Source of the DNA: Bimastos eiseni
Lineage: Eukaryota; Annelida; Clitellata; Crassiclitellata; Lumbricidae
Assembly (NCBI GenBank): GCA_959347315.1
Contig: OY365822.1
Location: 11,105,822-11,169,821 of the forward strand
DNA: 64,000 bases
Direction: 5' to 3'
Below are positions 1-11,794 of this stretch, piece by piece. The stretch's first letter is position 1; every line of letters begins with the position of its first letter. The notes below the pieces were generated by a model. That model ran no database searches, was not told the origin of the DNA, and saw only the letters and a program-made list of their open reading frames with translations. The position numbers were made by a program, and so were the translations under genes.

Positions 1-153
1 ACTGACCAATTGACTGAACGATTGATTGTTTGACTGGCTGACTAATTGACTGACTGACTGGCTGATTAATTGACTAACTGATTGGCTGGCTGACTGACCG
101 ACTGGCTGACTGACTGACCGATTGACTGACTGGCCGATTGACTGACTGAAAGA
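1..153. repeat. degenerate TGAC/TGAT tetranucleotide repeat
   Basis: Runs of gactgact and gattgact with many substitutions reach the left window edge. This is an old, diverged microsatellite with no coding signal. Confidence 0.85.
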
Positions 154-389
154 GAGAGAACAAGCTGGCAAGAGTGCAGAGTGTGGGGATACAGCGACAG
201 TGAGATTGAACGCTTGTAAGAATGCGCCTAAGCCTGATCGTCCGCTAATTAATATTTAGGAAATAATTAAATTGCAACAACGTGAGTGAACAGAATTTTT
301 AAAAATCGAGCATTATTCATCCGCTGGACTACTTTCTGCCTGCATTCATATATCTGTCTGAGTGTCTGCCTGCCGTTGGGTGTCTACCT

Positions 390-524
390 GTGTCATCATC
401 TCTGTCTCTCTGTCTCCGTCTGTCTCCGTCTGTCTCCGTCTGTCTCCGTCTGTCTCCGTCTCTCTGTCTCTCTTTCTTTTCTATGTCTGTCTGTCTCCGT
501 CTCTCTGTCTCTCTTTCTTTTCTA

Positions 525-563
<39 letters not shown>

Positions 564-660
564 TCTCTCTCTGCCTCTGTTTCTATCTCTCCGTCTCTGT
601 CTCTCCCTGTCTCTCCCTGTCTCTCTCTGTCTGTCTGTCTCTCTCTCTCACCCTCTATAT
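390..660. repeat. pyrimidine TCTG/TCTCCG microsatellite
   Basis: A dense tctg, tctc and tccg run is open in several frames on both strands (Ser/Leu/Cys/Val-rich one way, Arg/Glu/Asp/Thr-rich the other). The open frames follow from the repeat and are not genes. Confidence 0.9.
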
Positions 661-1318
661 CTGCCTCTCTACCTGTCATCGCCGTACTTATACGTGTGCA
701 GGCATTGTCGTTCCATTTGCCATTGTTTTCAACAATCCTTGATGCAATTCAGTCATACATGTATACGATCCCATGAAACCGAAATTAGAAGTCTTCCTCT
801 GGAGCTGATGACGCTCTCCTTCCGCGTGGAAGCCAGTGTAAGGCACGAGCTGGTCACGCCAGCGATCCCACCATCTCACCCAGGTGTGAACCATTTCTCT
901 GAGTCGACCACCTGACGAAAGCTTTGTACGGATATACCTGGCGGACTTTAACGCAGCTCTCAGCGGTAGAGATAAGATACATTGAAAATCTCTGTAGAAA
1001 TGGACGGAAGAGGTTTCTATTCAATGGACGACCGTGGGGATATCACGCAATGACGATAACAGCAATGAGCCACTGAGTAGATGCTTTTAGTAGATTGAAA
1101 AAGACAGCCTGTCATCTATTGTTGCTGCATATATGTGGGTGTGTATATACTCATATATATATATATGTGTGTATATACCTCCATGCTTTGTAGGTACAGG
1201 TAGGTGATAGGTGCAAAACATACAGACGCACGCACACACAAATAGAAGGGTAACTGATGCCACAAATGCAGGGAACGAGTCGGACTCGGAGACAAACAAC
1301 ATGCATAGACTTCGTATG
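661..1318. other. unassigned DNA
   Basis: No recognisable gene. A short frame at about 735-882 is followed by a possible splice donor, but its predicted peptide matches nothing I know and no partner exon is evident. Confidence 0.4.
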
Positions 1319-1650
1319 TAAACACACGTACATACATACATACCTACCTACCTACATACATACAATCATACACACTTACATACATACAATCATACATACT
1401 TACATACATACAATCATACATACAATAGATACATACATACAATAGATACATACATGCATGCATACATACGTACATACATACGTACATACATACGTACATA
1501 CATACATACATACATACATACATACATACATTCATGCACGCATGCTTGCTTGCTTGCTTGCATACATGCATACATGCATACATGCATACATGCAAACATG
1601 CATGCATGTATGTATGTATGCATGCATACATACATACATGCATGCATACT
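1319..1650. repeat. ATAC tetranucleotide array with ATGC/TTGC variants
   Basis: Imperfect (catacata)n with gcatgcat and cttgcttg interruptions. Weaker ataca/acgta sequence continues to about 1,940. All open frames here (His/Thr/Tyr or Met/Tyr/Val/Cys rich) are repeat translations. Confidence 0.9.
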
Positions 1651-1689
1651 GTTTTGCTAACTGGTGTGCATTATGTTCGATCATGTGAT

Positions 1690-1760
1690 ATTTAACATCA
1701 TTTAGGCCAGGGCAGAGAGTGCCTCAGAGTAGATATCTTGAGGGAACGCTACGTAAATTC
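1690..1760 (+). mobile_element. LINE-type 3' tail fragment
   Basis: The sequence gagtgcctcagagtagatat followed by cttgagggaacgctacgtaa is one of many copies in the window of a tail whose fuller form ends in ggggcgctatataaat. This is the kind of 3' end seen on L2/CR1-like elements. Other tails lie near 11,745, 12,880, 16,300, 25,440, 26,420, 40,800 and 62,595. Confidence 0.5.
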
Positions 1761-2392
1761 TCGATTACATAAACATGTATTCATACACACATAAAATTCT
1801 AAATACATGTATACACACACGTACATACATACATATACAAATAAAGACATGCATGAATGCGTACATACATACATGAATTCATGCCTAAATGCATGTACAC
1901 TCGTACATACGTAGTTACGTACGTACATACGTACTTGCATTAGACGCATGATAATCATGCAAATAACTTGTCGCCTATTATCACAAAACTGAGCAGGTGT
2001 GTTATGCATCGGTTCACGCGGTCTAAACAGAGAAATTAATCGGAGGAGAACCTCTCGACCAACGATCGAAGCCGTCTCCTGCGAATCGTTAGTCCACCTC
2101 CGTGTAGCCCATGATGAATAAAAAAAACCAGAGGGTACTCGACGCCCTGGAAACACGGCTGGAACCACCGACCGACGAGGACGGGGTCACCTGTTGATGG
2201 TTGGCGCACCGCAAACACCCTGTGAGTTCTTTACGCTCGGATACGTCATTGAGCCAGCGATTAACCTTTGAGACCAGGGATGAAGTTTCTATATTGTGAC
2301 GCGATGTCTTTAGAAATACGATTAACTCCTCAAGATCGATGTGGCGTATCAATTGTTGTAAGATAGATCGTCGCTGTTGGTTAGACGCAGTA

Positions 2393-2810
2393 ATGACATA
2401 GATCATTAGCGTCGCCCTCCTATATCAAGGTTTAAGACTGGCACTGCTGGACGGCAAGCAGCGTGGGAGTAATCGTTGCAGTCTACCGACACTGACTGTC
2501 CGATAGCAAGGATCATTAACGTTGCCCTCCTCCTTTATCCAGGCTTGGGACGGGTAGTGTCGGAGTGCTAACGTTTTACGGAGTTGTTGCAAGAGTTGTT
2601 GCTAGCGGGATCTTTGGGTCCCTTAGGGCCATTCTTTTTCCCTATTGTCCCGTCCCTTATAATATTATGTTATTACTCAAATGTTCTTTTGTACAGCTTT
2701 TTCTACTTGTCATGTAATGACAGTGTACAATCCAAATTGGATCAATAAAAACATATTTGATTTGATTTAAACGAGTCGTCGCCCTCCTTCTTGAGCCACG
2801 GTCTGTATTC
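2393..2810 (-). mobile_element. three copies of the GAGGGCGAC-motif repeat plus a LINE 3' end
   Basis: Copies near 2,400, 2,510 and 2,775 carry gtcgccctcct and, in the first two, a caaggttt/caggcttg gactggca-type segment. This family is seen at least 13 times in the window. Between them, 2,690-2,770 (aatccaaattggatcaataa followed by a ttgatttgattt tail) looks like the 3' end of a non-LTR element. Confidence 0.6.
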
Positions 2811-3878
2811 CCCCAAAAGGAAAGACCAGTAATACATGTCCTAATATGTGGTTAAGGAATTGTTATCTGTTGAAGAGGTCGTTCAACTCTCTCAGGTTAT
2901 TTATATCGTAGAAGAGAAGAAACACACAGATTCTAAGCATATAATCAGTTAATCGGTAACTCGAAGAGGGCTACAAAGAAAAAGCAACCTCAATCACATA
3001 TTAAGCTTCTCATACAGCAAAAGAAACCCTGCATATGCGCCAGCCTAATCTTTACTTAGATAAATTCGATGGTATTATGACTGTGAGTATGTATGTATTG
3101 TGAATGTAAGTTATATAAGTCAGGCTATATAAGTCATACGCTCATATATAGGCAACATAATCGCCTCTATAATTATATAAGCTATTGTAACGGCTTATAC
3201 ATTAAGCCAATAGAATCATATTGATCGTAGCTGTAAAATTGAAAATGTCGACATAGAGTATTGTATTTGAGCATTTATAGAACGCCTTTTGTAAGGTGAA
3301 CCGTTCAGCAGCGCTGCCAGTGCGATATAGGCACCGCGAGAAGAAGCAGGTGTTGAGAAAATCGAAAGAGGATGCGAGACTGCGAGATAGAATTTCAGAG
3401 CGAACAGCTGGAGAAAGTGCATTTCACATAGAGGGACCAATTGAAGCAAAGGATCGAGACTTAGCCATAACTGTTCTAGTTCAAGGAACCAAAAGGTCAA
3501 GTCTATTGAACGAGCGAAGTGCAAGGATGGAGGGAGAAAGTTCAAGGAGTTGATCGTCACGGTTGATGATGATATCCAAATTCGACGCATAAAATTTCTT
3601 TTCGTTTCGGAGCCTCTTATACTCTGACTTTTCGGCCCTACCTCTCTGATCGCAATCAAATGGTAATTTGTGGCTATACAAGGAGTTGGGAACCATTGAG
3701 TCGTAATCAAATTTTCCGTCCCCCAGGTCTCTGTTTCAGGTCCGCTATTGTGCATTTTCCATTAATACTGACATTCCTGCTCGAGTTTCTAAATATTCCC
3801 CTACTGGCCACCTCTATGCGGATGTTCATGGCCAGTATGTGTGCATGTGTGTACATGTGTATGTGTACATGTGTATGT
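2811..3878. other. unassigned DNA with one open frame
   Basis: A plus-strand frame of about 85 codons (3,296-3,553) has a charged, Arg/Lys/Glu-rich peptide. It has no methionine start, no recognisable domain and no clear splice partner. The opposite strand is also open for 179 codons. I do not call either a gene. Confidence 0.4.
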
Positions 3879-5132
3879 GTATGTATGTATGTATGTATGT
3901 ATGTATGTATGTATGTATGTATGTATGTATGTATGTATGTATGTATGTATGTATGTATGTATGTATGTATGTATGTATGTATGTATGTATGTATGTATGT
4001 ATGTATGTATGTATGTATGTATGTATGTATGTATGTATGTATGTATGTATGTATGTATGTATGTATGTATGTATGTATGTATGTATGTATGTATGTATGT
4101 ATGTATGTATGTATGTATGTATGTATGTATGTATGTATGTATGTATGTATGTATGTATGTATGTATGTATGTATGTATGTATGTATGTATGTATGTATGT
4201 ATGTATGTATGTATGTATGTATGTATGTATGTATGTATGTATGTATGTATGTATGTATGTATGTATGTATGTATGTATGTATGTATGTATGTATGTATGT
4301 ATGTATGTATGTATGTATGTATGTATGTATGTATGTATGTATGTATGTATGTATGTATGTATGTATGTATGTATGTATGTATGTATGTATGTATGTATGT
4401 ATGTATGTATGTATGTATGTATGTATGTATGTATGTATGTATGTATGTATGTATGTATGTATGTATGTATGTATGTATGTATGTATGTATGTATGTATGT
4501 ATGTATGTATGTATGTATGTATGTATGTATGTATGTATGTATGTATGTATGTATGTATGTATGTATGTATGTATGTATGTATGTATGTATGTATGTATGT
4601 ATGTATGTATGTATGTATGTATGTATGTATGTATGTATGTATGTATGTATGTATGTATGTATGTATGTATGTATGTATGTATGTATGTATGTATGTATGT
4701 ATGTATGTATGTATGTATGTATGTATGTATGTATGTATGTATGTATGTATGTATGTATGTATGTATGTATGTATGTATGTATGTATGTATGTATGTATGT
4801 ATGTATGTATGTATGTATGTATGTATGTATGTATGTATGTATGTATGTATGTATGTATGTATGTATGTATGTATGTATGTATGTATGTATGTATGTATGT
4901 ATGTATGTATGTATGTATGTATGTATGTATGTATGTATGTATGTATGTATGTATGTATGTATGTATGTATGTATGTATGTATGTATGTATGTATGTATGT
5001 ATGTATGTATGTATGTATGTATGTATGTATGTATGTATGTATGTATGTATGTATGTATGTATGTATGTATGTATGTATGTATGTATGTATGTATGTATGT
5101 ATGTATGTATGTATGTATGTATGTATGTATGT
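3879..5132. repeat. uninterrupted (GTAT)n array, about 313 units
   Basis: About 1,254 bases of perfect atgt repeat with no interruption that I can see, entered on the left through an imperfect gtgtatgt/gtacatgt run. Because 4 is not a multiple of 3 and no frame makes a stop, several frames stay open (Met-Tyr-Val-Cys or Thr-Tyr-Ile-His repeats). These are not proteins. Confidence 0.97.
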
Positions 5133-5269
5133 CACGCCTTCTCTCACTAGTCGCACTGATGCATGGTCCAGCTGCCTACACTTCTGGATGTCTTCTGATC
5201 GCCTTGTAAAAAGTTCTACTAAATCCCAACTCAATTGGCATTGTACTTGCCATTAATCACGACCAGAGT

Positions 5270-5412
5270 TGTACATGGGTCCAATTTTTTTGACTCGACC
5301 CAATCAGACCCATCCAAAATGGACCCGATCCAATCCGACCCGCAAGAATCTATATTGATTCGACCCAACCCACCGATTGTGCAGTTATTTGTGCCCTGAC
5401 CCGACCCGACCA
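5270..5412. repeat. degenerate GACCC-rich repeat
   Basis: Short, irregularly spaced gacccatcc/gacccgatcc/cgacccaacc units. No coding signal. Confidence 0.5.
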
Positions 5413-5418
5413 AGTCTC

Positions 5419-5470
5419 AGGAAAGTGAAAATAAGGAAAGATCACAAGCTTTCCTTATTTTCACTCTCCT
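5419..5470. repeat. hairpin, 16-bp perfect stem
   Basis: Arms 5425-5440 and 5449-5464 are exact reverse complements around an 8-base loop. With one mismatch the stem extends to 22 bp (5419-5470). Confidence 0.85.
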
Positions 5471-5670
5471 GTCGACCTACATACTTTGGTGACAACTTCC
5501 TCCAATATCTGGTTCATTGCATCAACCTGTCCTCCTCATTGCATCCTTTCGCTTCTTAAAGACAATCTTATTTTCTTGGGATATACCTCGCACTGCCATG
5601 GAAGTGCCTGTGATCTTGGTGTAGAAATTGCAAGTGTCGTAATATTATATTTGTACGAATACCATACAAT

Positions 5671-5870
5671 NNNNNNNNNNNNNNNNNNNNNNNNNNNNNN
5701 NNNNNNNNNNNNNNNNNNNNNNNNNNNNNNNNNNNNNNNNNNNNNNNNNNNNNNNNNNNNNNNNNNNNNNNNNNNNNNNNNNNNNNNNNNNNNNNNNNNN
5801 NNNNNNNNNNNNNNNNNNNNNNNNNNNNNNNNNNNNNNNNNNNNNNNNNNNNNNNNNNNNNNNNNNNNNN
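5671..5870. other. assembly gap (200 N)
   Basis: Exactly 200 N, probably a placeholder of fixed size rather than a measured length. It abuts a GGGA microsatellite (5871-5906), which probably caused the break. Confidence 0.98.
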
Positions 5871-5994
5871 GGGAGGGAGGGAGGGAGGGAGGGAGGGAGG
5901 GAGGGAAATAGAATGGGACGGGGAGACCATAGCTGCAGAGAGGAAGAGAGTCAGAAAGAAAAGAAGTGGAGAATGGGTTGTTTAGTGGATGGGG

Positions 5995-6062
5995 ATGCAG
6001 AGGATGTTGGATGCAGAGGATGTTGGATGCAGAGGATGTTGGATGCAGAGGATGTTGGATGT
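5995..6062. repeat. 16-bp tandem repeat, about 4 copies
   Basis: Unit atgcagaggatgttgg, essentially exact. Confidence 0.9.
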
Positions 6063-6540
6063 GTACTTTGTGTTGCGAGGGGTAAATGATAAATAATCTT
6101 TGCTTAATTATGTGGATCACTCGCGCTTATAATTGAGTATATGTGTTATTTAACAGACCGTGATAGGCAACGTATTCCGTCCAAGGTTTTATTGATCGCG
6201 GGATGCCAATGACAGTTTTATGTCTTTAGGAATGGATTTGTATATATATATGTATATATATATATATATCGGCACCGACCGTTATCTTACTTATTGACCT
6301 CTGTCGTTCTTAACTGATGGCAACTTGCAACGAACGATCAAATGCTAATGATGCAATGCTGTGACATCCTGCAGTGGCGCTGCCGTCCCAATGTCATATG
6401 GTAACTATAATTACAAGTTTCTATAACACTTTATCAAGATAAATTCCTCAGACTTAAAGATCTTAAAGAATCGTCTTGAAGAAGACCAGCCGGCCATCAA
6501 ATACTGGCGCTTAATAAATGCCTTAAAGTCATCATGACGC
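6063..6540. other. unassigned DNA
   Basis: Contains a short TA-rich run (about 6,240-6,270). I see no gene or named element. Confidence 0.4.
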
Positions 6541-6544
6541 AATG

Positions 6545-6860
6545 CTACATGTGCGATATGTGTGTTCCAATTGCCATGGCAGTTGGGGCGTCGATCCTTG
6601 CGTTCTGCGTCTCGTGTGGAACTCGTGGTTCCGCAACTCGTACCGCCATGCGGGCAGGCCGCGCCTTCCCGTGCGTTGGGCCGTTAAGTTGGAACACCTT
6701 GCCGTTAAAAATTTGCCGTTAAAAATACGGAGTCTCCCATTGTGTGCAGCACAGGCGACATTACCTCGACTATAATTGAAGACGCTTTTATTCTAAACTG
6801 TTAAATAGAGTCATTTAGTGCCTTCCTGAGGTTCTTGTAGGGCGCTCTATAAGTGTTAAT
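6545..6860 (+). pseudogene. CR1/L2-like LINE reverse transcriptase C-terminal fragment
   Basis: The translation contains GRAFPCVGPLSWNTLP, the short conserved block near the end of CR1/L2-type ORF2 proteins (normally like FSVAGPRLWNSLP). The upstream LRSASRVELVVP-like stretch is in another frame, so the copy is frameshifted. A ggcgctctataag tail follows. Dead fragment. Confidence 0.7.
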
Positions 6861-7066
6861 ATACACACATACACACATGCATACATACATGCATACATAT
6901 AAACATACCTACAGACATACAGACACACAGACACACATACGCACACATACACTAAATTACGGAGGCGCCACATGAATACTGGTAACTGATTGTCGCCCTG
7001 CACTGTTGTTGCTACTCGATGATTGGCTCTATATAAGTCTGTTGTGCTTGGACGATTGCTGTGTAG

Positions 7067-10000
7067 CCAGCGGCTGTGCTGACCTGGAGGTGAGTGCCAA
7101 CGCCTGGGTCCGCTACGCGTCCGATCGGTCAACGGCTGAGGTTGGATGCCATACAGGACCTACACACCAGATGAAGTGGCAAGTCGCCTGTCGCGGTCAC
7201 CAGTGGTTGGGTCACATCGACAACTGTTCCGTCTTAGGTTCGAATCCAGTTCAATGTGTCTAACGATGTCTTGCTGCGAGACATCGCCAGACACACGAAA
7301 CTGCTAAACTCATCAACAGTTCATCAGCATCGACATTATCATCGACATCATCATCGTCATCATCATTATCATCGTCACCATCATCATCGTCGTCATCGTC
7401 GTTATCATCATCATCGTCATCATCATCATCGTCGTCATCGTCGTCATCATCATCATCATTATCGTCATCATCATCACCATCACCATCGTCATCATCGTCG
7501 TCATCATCATCATCGTCATCGTCATCGTCATCATCATCATCATCATCATCATTATCGTCATCATCATCGTCATCGTCATCATCGTCGCTATCGTCATAAT
7601 CATCGGTCGTCATTATCATCGTCATCGTAATCTCCAAACTTCTAAAGCACCACTTGAAAACCCAGGGCAGAGCACCAGCTTATTCACGGGCGTTGCGTGA
7701 AATCAGTTTGGTCATCCAGAGAGCAGTACGAGGAATGTCAGAGTCCAGTTTTTCAGAGGGTCAGAGGAGGCAGAGTAGCTGTTGAGGCGGATGTCGCCTT
7801 GAAATAAAATATACAAAACACTTAATATCACAAAAGCGTTTTCAATGGCCTATAATTTTTATGACTTCAACTATTCCACATGCATCAATATTGTTACAAA
7901 ACGTTTGATAATCGTACGCATCCGTTAGCTTAACCCCTCGCACCTAAAAATGTGAGTTGCATATAAATATATATACATATTTATATATATGTCTGTCGTT
8001 TGTAGCGATATCTCAGTCGGCTGTGACCGTCAATTCCCAGCATCAAACGTTTCCAAAACTCAACTCAGGTAAACAAATCGGTTTAATTTCTTTGTATATA
8101 TATGATGTAGAACGAGACTGTCTCGGTTGCTATTTTAGACTGTAAACGGTGTAAAGCCGCTTTCAAAACATGAGATGGCGCATAATTTATGCGAACATCG
8201 AACCTGTATTGGAAGTTAGAAGGAGGAATAGGCAGATGAAGAGGAAGAGGAGGAGAAGACGGAGGAAGAGAAGGGTGAAAATGAAGAGGAAGAGGGAAAG
8301 AATTAATAGGAGGTGAATTAAAAGAGGATACAGAAAAAAAAGGAAATAGCAGGAGAGGAAAAAGAGGAGGAGATGAGAAGGAGGAGAAGGACGAGGAGAA
8401 TGAAAGGAAGAAGATGATGATAGGAGGTGAATCAAAAGAGATAAAGACGGTTAGAGAAGGAATAACAGTAAAGAAAGAGGAGGAGGAGGAGGGAGATGAG
8501 TTGGAGGAGAAGGAGGAGAAGGCGGTAAATAAGGAAGAGAGGAAGATGTGAACATATGAATGTGTCGTCGAGAGGGCAATGGGAGGCTGAGAAGAATCCC
8601 GCATTTGAACACAGAATAACAGAACCTCTAAACTGTATCCGAGCGACTCGTTTGCGTTCTGATGCCATATTGAGACGTTTCTCTTCTGATTTTCTGCATT
8701 CGCTGCTTCAGTCGAAAGACCCTTCCGTCTGATAGGAGATCCTTCTTCTCGTCGCCCGCACGAACCATAATCCTCGCGGATGGAGGCGCCTAATAAATGC
8801 GCAATTCTCAGGACTGCCTAATTCTGATGTCTGCCTACATGTGTCTGGCTCTTGCTGTTTATCTTTCTGTCGGTTCAATCGATGTATCTGCCTATGTATG
8901 TGTCTATCCTTCTGCCTCTCCGTCTGTCTGCCTGGCTGTCTGTCTGCCTGTCGGTGTATTCGTCTGCGTATTCATGCCTATGTCCATCTGTCTGTCGTGT
9001 TTTTCTATCTTCTCTGTCCGTGTGTATGTTTGCCTGTCTGTCGGTTGATCCGTCCGTCCGTCTGTCTGTCAATACGTACCACCATCTATCTATACATCTT
9101 AATGTCTCGCATATATATGCATACGTCTCGGTGTGGGTGTGACAGATGACCATGTTCGGTGGTCCGTAGTGGTGTTCGGTGATGTTCGGTGATGTTCGGC
9201 GATGTTCGGTAATGTTCGGTGATGTTCGGTGGTGGTGGTGGTAGCGGAGGACGGCGACTGAGCTAATGGTCTGTCGTCTCTAACTGTGATCGATTTCTTT
9301 ACTTCAGTGTTGGTGGCGATCATTGTAACTGGGATCTCTGGTTCCGTCAGTCTCTGTGTCCTCGTGATCGGCCTTCTCGCTTTCAAAAGGTCAGACGACA
9401 TCGAATTAGAAACGCTTATCAGTTATTTCTCTTCCGCTTCTTCCATCCTTCATTTCACTTATAAATACGCGTCGTTAAATGTGGCACGGTGGTCGATTGG
9501 CTAGAGCGGTCGGCCTGTAACACTAAGTGTGCGCTGAGTGAGTGGGTTCGACTCTCGTCCGAGGCGTCAGTCACTGTGTAGGGACCTTGAGCAAGTCCTT
9601 CAAACACAATTGCTCTGCATTGCAACTGCAGTTGCGTCGTCGAGGCGTGTGTGCACTTCGGACCAAAAAAGTTGGAAGAAACGCGATATCATACTTCAGA
9701 ATAAGCAAACAAATAAAATTTATGCTGTGTTTGAAAACGACCGCTTAGATAATTGAGGGATCAGCGGGGTGCTCCGTTGAAACACAAGTTTTAGGGCCTA
9801 AGTGTATTTCGATCTTACTCAAACCTACGAGATTCAATGTAGGTGGTAGTAGTAGTTGTAGCTTACGGTAGTCAGCGAGTACATTGACATTTCATATCTT
9901 GTTGGGAAGACGAGACAGCGAGTGTGAGGACTGGCCACTCGCCATCATATGCCGAGAATAAGAAAATGAAGTCGGTAACACTTTATAGGCATGGCTGTAT

Positions 10001-10984
10001 GAGGGGTAGATTAAGGAACTGCTTAAGAGTCTTCTACTAATACGGATGGGCGCAGAAACAACAGTTAACCACACGTAGTGATTTAGTCGTTGGAATCAAT
10101 CCAGTCTCAGTTTAAGTTGTAAACAGTTATTTCTAGTATTAATTACTGCACATTGTTTACTGCCTACAATATGTTTGAAGACACCTCCAAGCATTGAATG
10201 TTTGTGGTGGGTTTCTGTTCTGTGGATGTTACAATGAGCCCTTAGTTAAGACGTTTAGTCAAGAGTTCCTTCTATCAATTTGTATTTACCTAGTTTGTGA
10301 CTGTTATAAATATCGAGAGCCGATCCCCAGATTATAAATTCCACACAGGGGTCCTGCCAGTGGTCAGCGGGGTCTATGACGGTATGACCCCTATAGGCTC
10401 CCCTGTGTAACCAGACTGTTCATTTTTAAACTCTATCCTTGTATTTTTTATAAAAAAATTTGTGTTCTTGGTTACCTGATAAATTGACTTGAATTAATCG
10501 TATAGTTGGAATATCTGTCTCTGTCCGCAGATTAAAATCCCGGTTTTCGCTACCCGGAAGTCGAGTGGCCCTCACACGGCCGACGATGACGCGAGAGGTC
10601 GACCCACATCCGGGCGTTCAGCGACCCGGTTACAACTGCGCAGGCGCACGTTTTCAGTGTCAAGTCTACCATTCGATAGTGAAGGGCTGCGAGTGTCATG
10701 GCGCCCCTTCCATTGTCAAGAAGGACGAGTACACGCGGAAGAACGAGGAGAGAGGAACGAGTGGAGGAGGAGGAAGTTGTCTGGATTCGAAGCATCGAGA
10801 GACGACCAGCGATAACGAGATCTTCATTCTGAAGGAAAACGGGTTCAACGAAGATGGAGATGAAGATGTAGAGTTTCCGCTGAACAGAAACTACACTAAA
10901 TACAACGCAGCCGTCGAATGCCCAGAATGCCTTGCGGAGGGTCACCCGGTTCACTCAGTAGAATTAGGTCAGGACATCAATTAG
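7067..10984 (+). CDS. single-pass membrane protein with sushi-like module, 3' part of gene (unrecognised)
   Basis: Three exons join in phase: 7067-7237, 9308-9389 and 10531-10984 (stop TAG). Exon 1 encodes a four-cysteine module with CADL, VGCH, VACRG and DNCS cysteines and a Trp-Leu-Gly before the last one. This resembles a short sushi/CCP domain and is bounded by phase-1 junctions, as usual for extracellular modules. Exon 2 encodes a hydrophobic segment (LVAIIVTGISGSVSLCVLVI) ending in AFKR, typical of a stop-transfer. Exon 3 encodes about 150 residues of hydrophilic tail with CECHG and CPEC motifs, a Gly run and an acidic DGDEDVE patch. The first-exon donor (TTAG|GTTCGA) is weak; the other borders are good. 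The signal peptide and upstream modules are not visible and would lie to the left, possibly across the gap. I do not recognise the family. A type I receptor or adhesion protein is an inference. Confidence 0.6.
7320..7640. repeat. ATC/GTC trinucleotide array
   Basis: Imperfect (catcat/cgtcat)n, open as poly-His/Arg on one strand and poly-Asp or Met/Thr on the other. It lies in an intron of the membrane-protein model. Not coding. Confidence 0.95.
7641..7800. mobile_element. dispersed repeat, third family
   Basis: Starts ttctaaagcaccacttgaaa and contains a cttattcac block. A clear second copy lies at 55,262-55,390 and a short one near 22,495-22,545. No coding capacity. Confidence 0.5.
8216..8545. 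repeat. purine-rich GAGGA/GGAAGA tract
   Basis: About 330 bases of nearly pure purine on the plus strand within an intron. Open frames on the minus strand are Ser/Leu/Phe-rich artefacts. Confidence 0.85.
8850..9085. repeat. TCTG/CCTG pyrimidine microsatellite
   Basis: Degenerate tctgtctgcctg run in an intron of the membrane-protein model. Confidence 0.85.
9158..9245. repeat. 10-bp tandem repeat
   Basis: Unit ggtgatgttc with single-base variants, then (ggt)n. It ends about 60 bases before the transmembrane exon. Confidence 0.8.
9481..9702 (+). mobile_element. tRNA-headed SINE, copy 1
   Basis: The head has an A-box-like ggtcgattggctagagcgg and a B-box-like gggttcgactc, then a body with ccttgagcaagtcctt and a gcgatatc end. 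Five further copies occur in the window (12,240; 15,932; 24,813; 51,252 minus; 52,921). Confidence 0.75.
9840..10085. mobile_element. dispersed repeat, fourth family
   Basis: Contains ccactcgccatcatatgccg and aagaaaatgaagtcggtaac. Related segments lie at about 26,600-26,740, 29,140-29,215, 35,490-35,560 and 59,440-59,520. Confidence 0.45.
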
Positions 10985-11069
10985 GTCAGGACATCGCTTG
11001 AATGGAACAGTGGTAGCAGCTGCAGCAGTAGTAATGGTAGTTTCAGCGTTTAACAACATCTTACATCTG

Positions 11070-11310
11070 CAGGGTCATTGACGTCGCCCTCCCTTCTGTC
11101 CGCGCGGGAGTTGGGATTGGTGCTAGCAGAGTACGAACAGTTTCAGAGACGACGTTCGTGAGCCATGTATCGGTCAGAATCAGAAGACAAGGTGACCAGA
11201 TTGGTAATAGAGAGCAGTGACCGTGATCCACAGTCAGTCAGCCAGTCATTCATTCATTCATTCAGTCAGTCGGTCAGTCAGTCAGTCAGTCATATTGGTC
11301 GGCCAGGTTA
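11070..11310. repeat. GAGGGCGAC-family copy and CAGT/CATT microsatellite
   Basis: 11,075-11,130 is a minus-orientation copy of the GAGGGCGAC-motif family (gacgtcgccctccc). 11,233-11,295 is a cagtcagtcattcattcagt run. Confidence 0.6.
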
Positions 11311-11449
11311 CCCAAGAGTTAATCGGTCAGTAAGTCCTGTATCAAAGTCATAAGCTCTTTACCAGTCAACAGAGCTAGGCAACCTATAGTTTCTCCGGTA
11401 ACCATAACATCCTGACCGGTGGTAAGGACTGGTGGCGAATCAACTATAT

Positions 11450-11790
11450 GCGTGACTACCTCACTCGCAGCGTATTACATACAGAGTTTCTGCCATAGTC
11501 TGGCGCTGCCTCAGTGGCACAGCCTCTGTTTACCTTCAAGAGATATTTCGACGGTCTCTCCGATCCTTTGCTTGGGCGAAACTTAACTGTCCCCTTCACC
11601 CTCATTTCTATGATGCAGAACCGGGCCTTTGGGGTGGTGAGTCCGACAAAACAGAATGGGTTACCCAAGAGCTTTGCCTTTTGCCCCAAACCTCCTCATC
11701 GGAACTACTTATCACGGAAAACCGCTCCTTTTAGCCGTAGTCGGACCGGGGGCGCCTCTGAGCAGATACCTTGAAGGGGCGCTATATTAA
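11450..11790 (+). pseudogene. CR1/L2-like LINE fragment, reverse transcriptase end and 3' tail
   Basis: One frame reads RCLSGTASVYLQEIF then RRSLRSFAWAKLN, matching the conserved end block of CR1/L2 ORF2 (RCLxGTAPxYL...RxLRS). Stops follow, then the tail ccttgaaggggcgctatatt. Degraded. Confidence 0.65.
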
Positions 11791-11794
11791 GCTT

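Noticed and set aside
3216..3755. 179-codon minus-strand frame and overlapping 85-codon plus-strand frame
   Set aside because: No recognisable domain, no splice partners, and both strands open at once. Could be an exon, but nothing supports it.
3660..5256. Very long open frames (up to about 496 codons) on both strands
   Set aside because: They are translations of the GTAT array. A four-base unit without stops stays open in several frames.
7256..7637. Poly-His and poly-Asp frames
   Set aside because: Trinucleotide microsatellite in an intron.
10310..10420. Nested inverted repeats (cacagggg/cccctgtg and ggggtc/gacccc) as an RNA element
   Set aside because: Short stems in an intron with no known class matched; could be chance or repeat debris.
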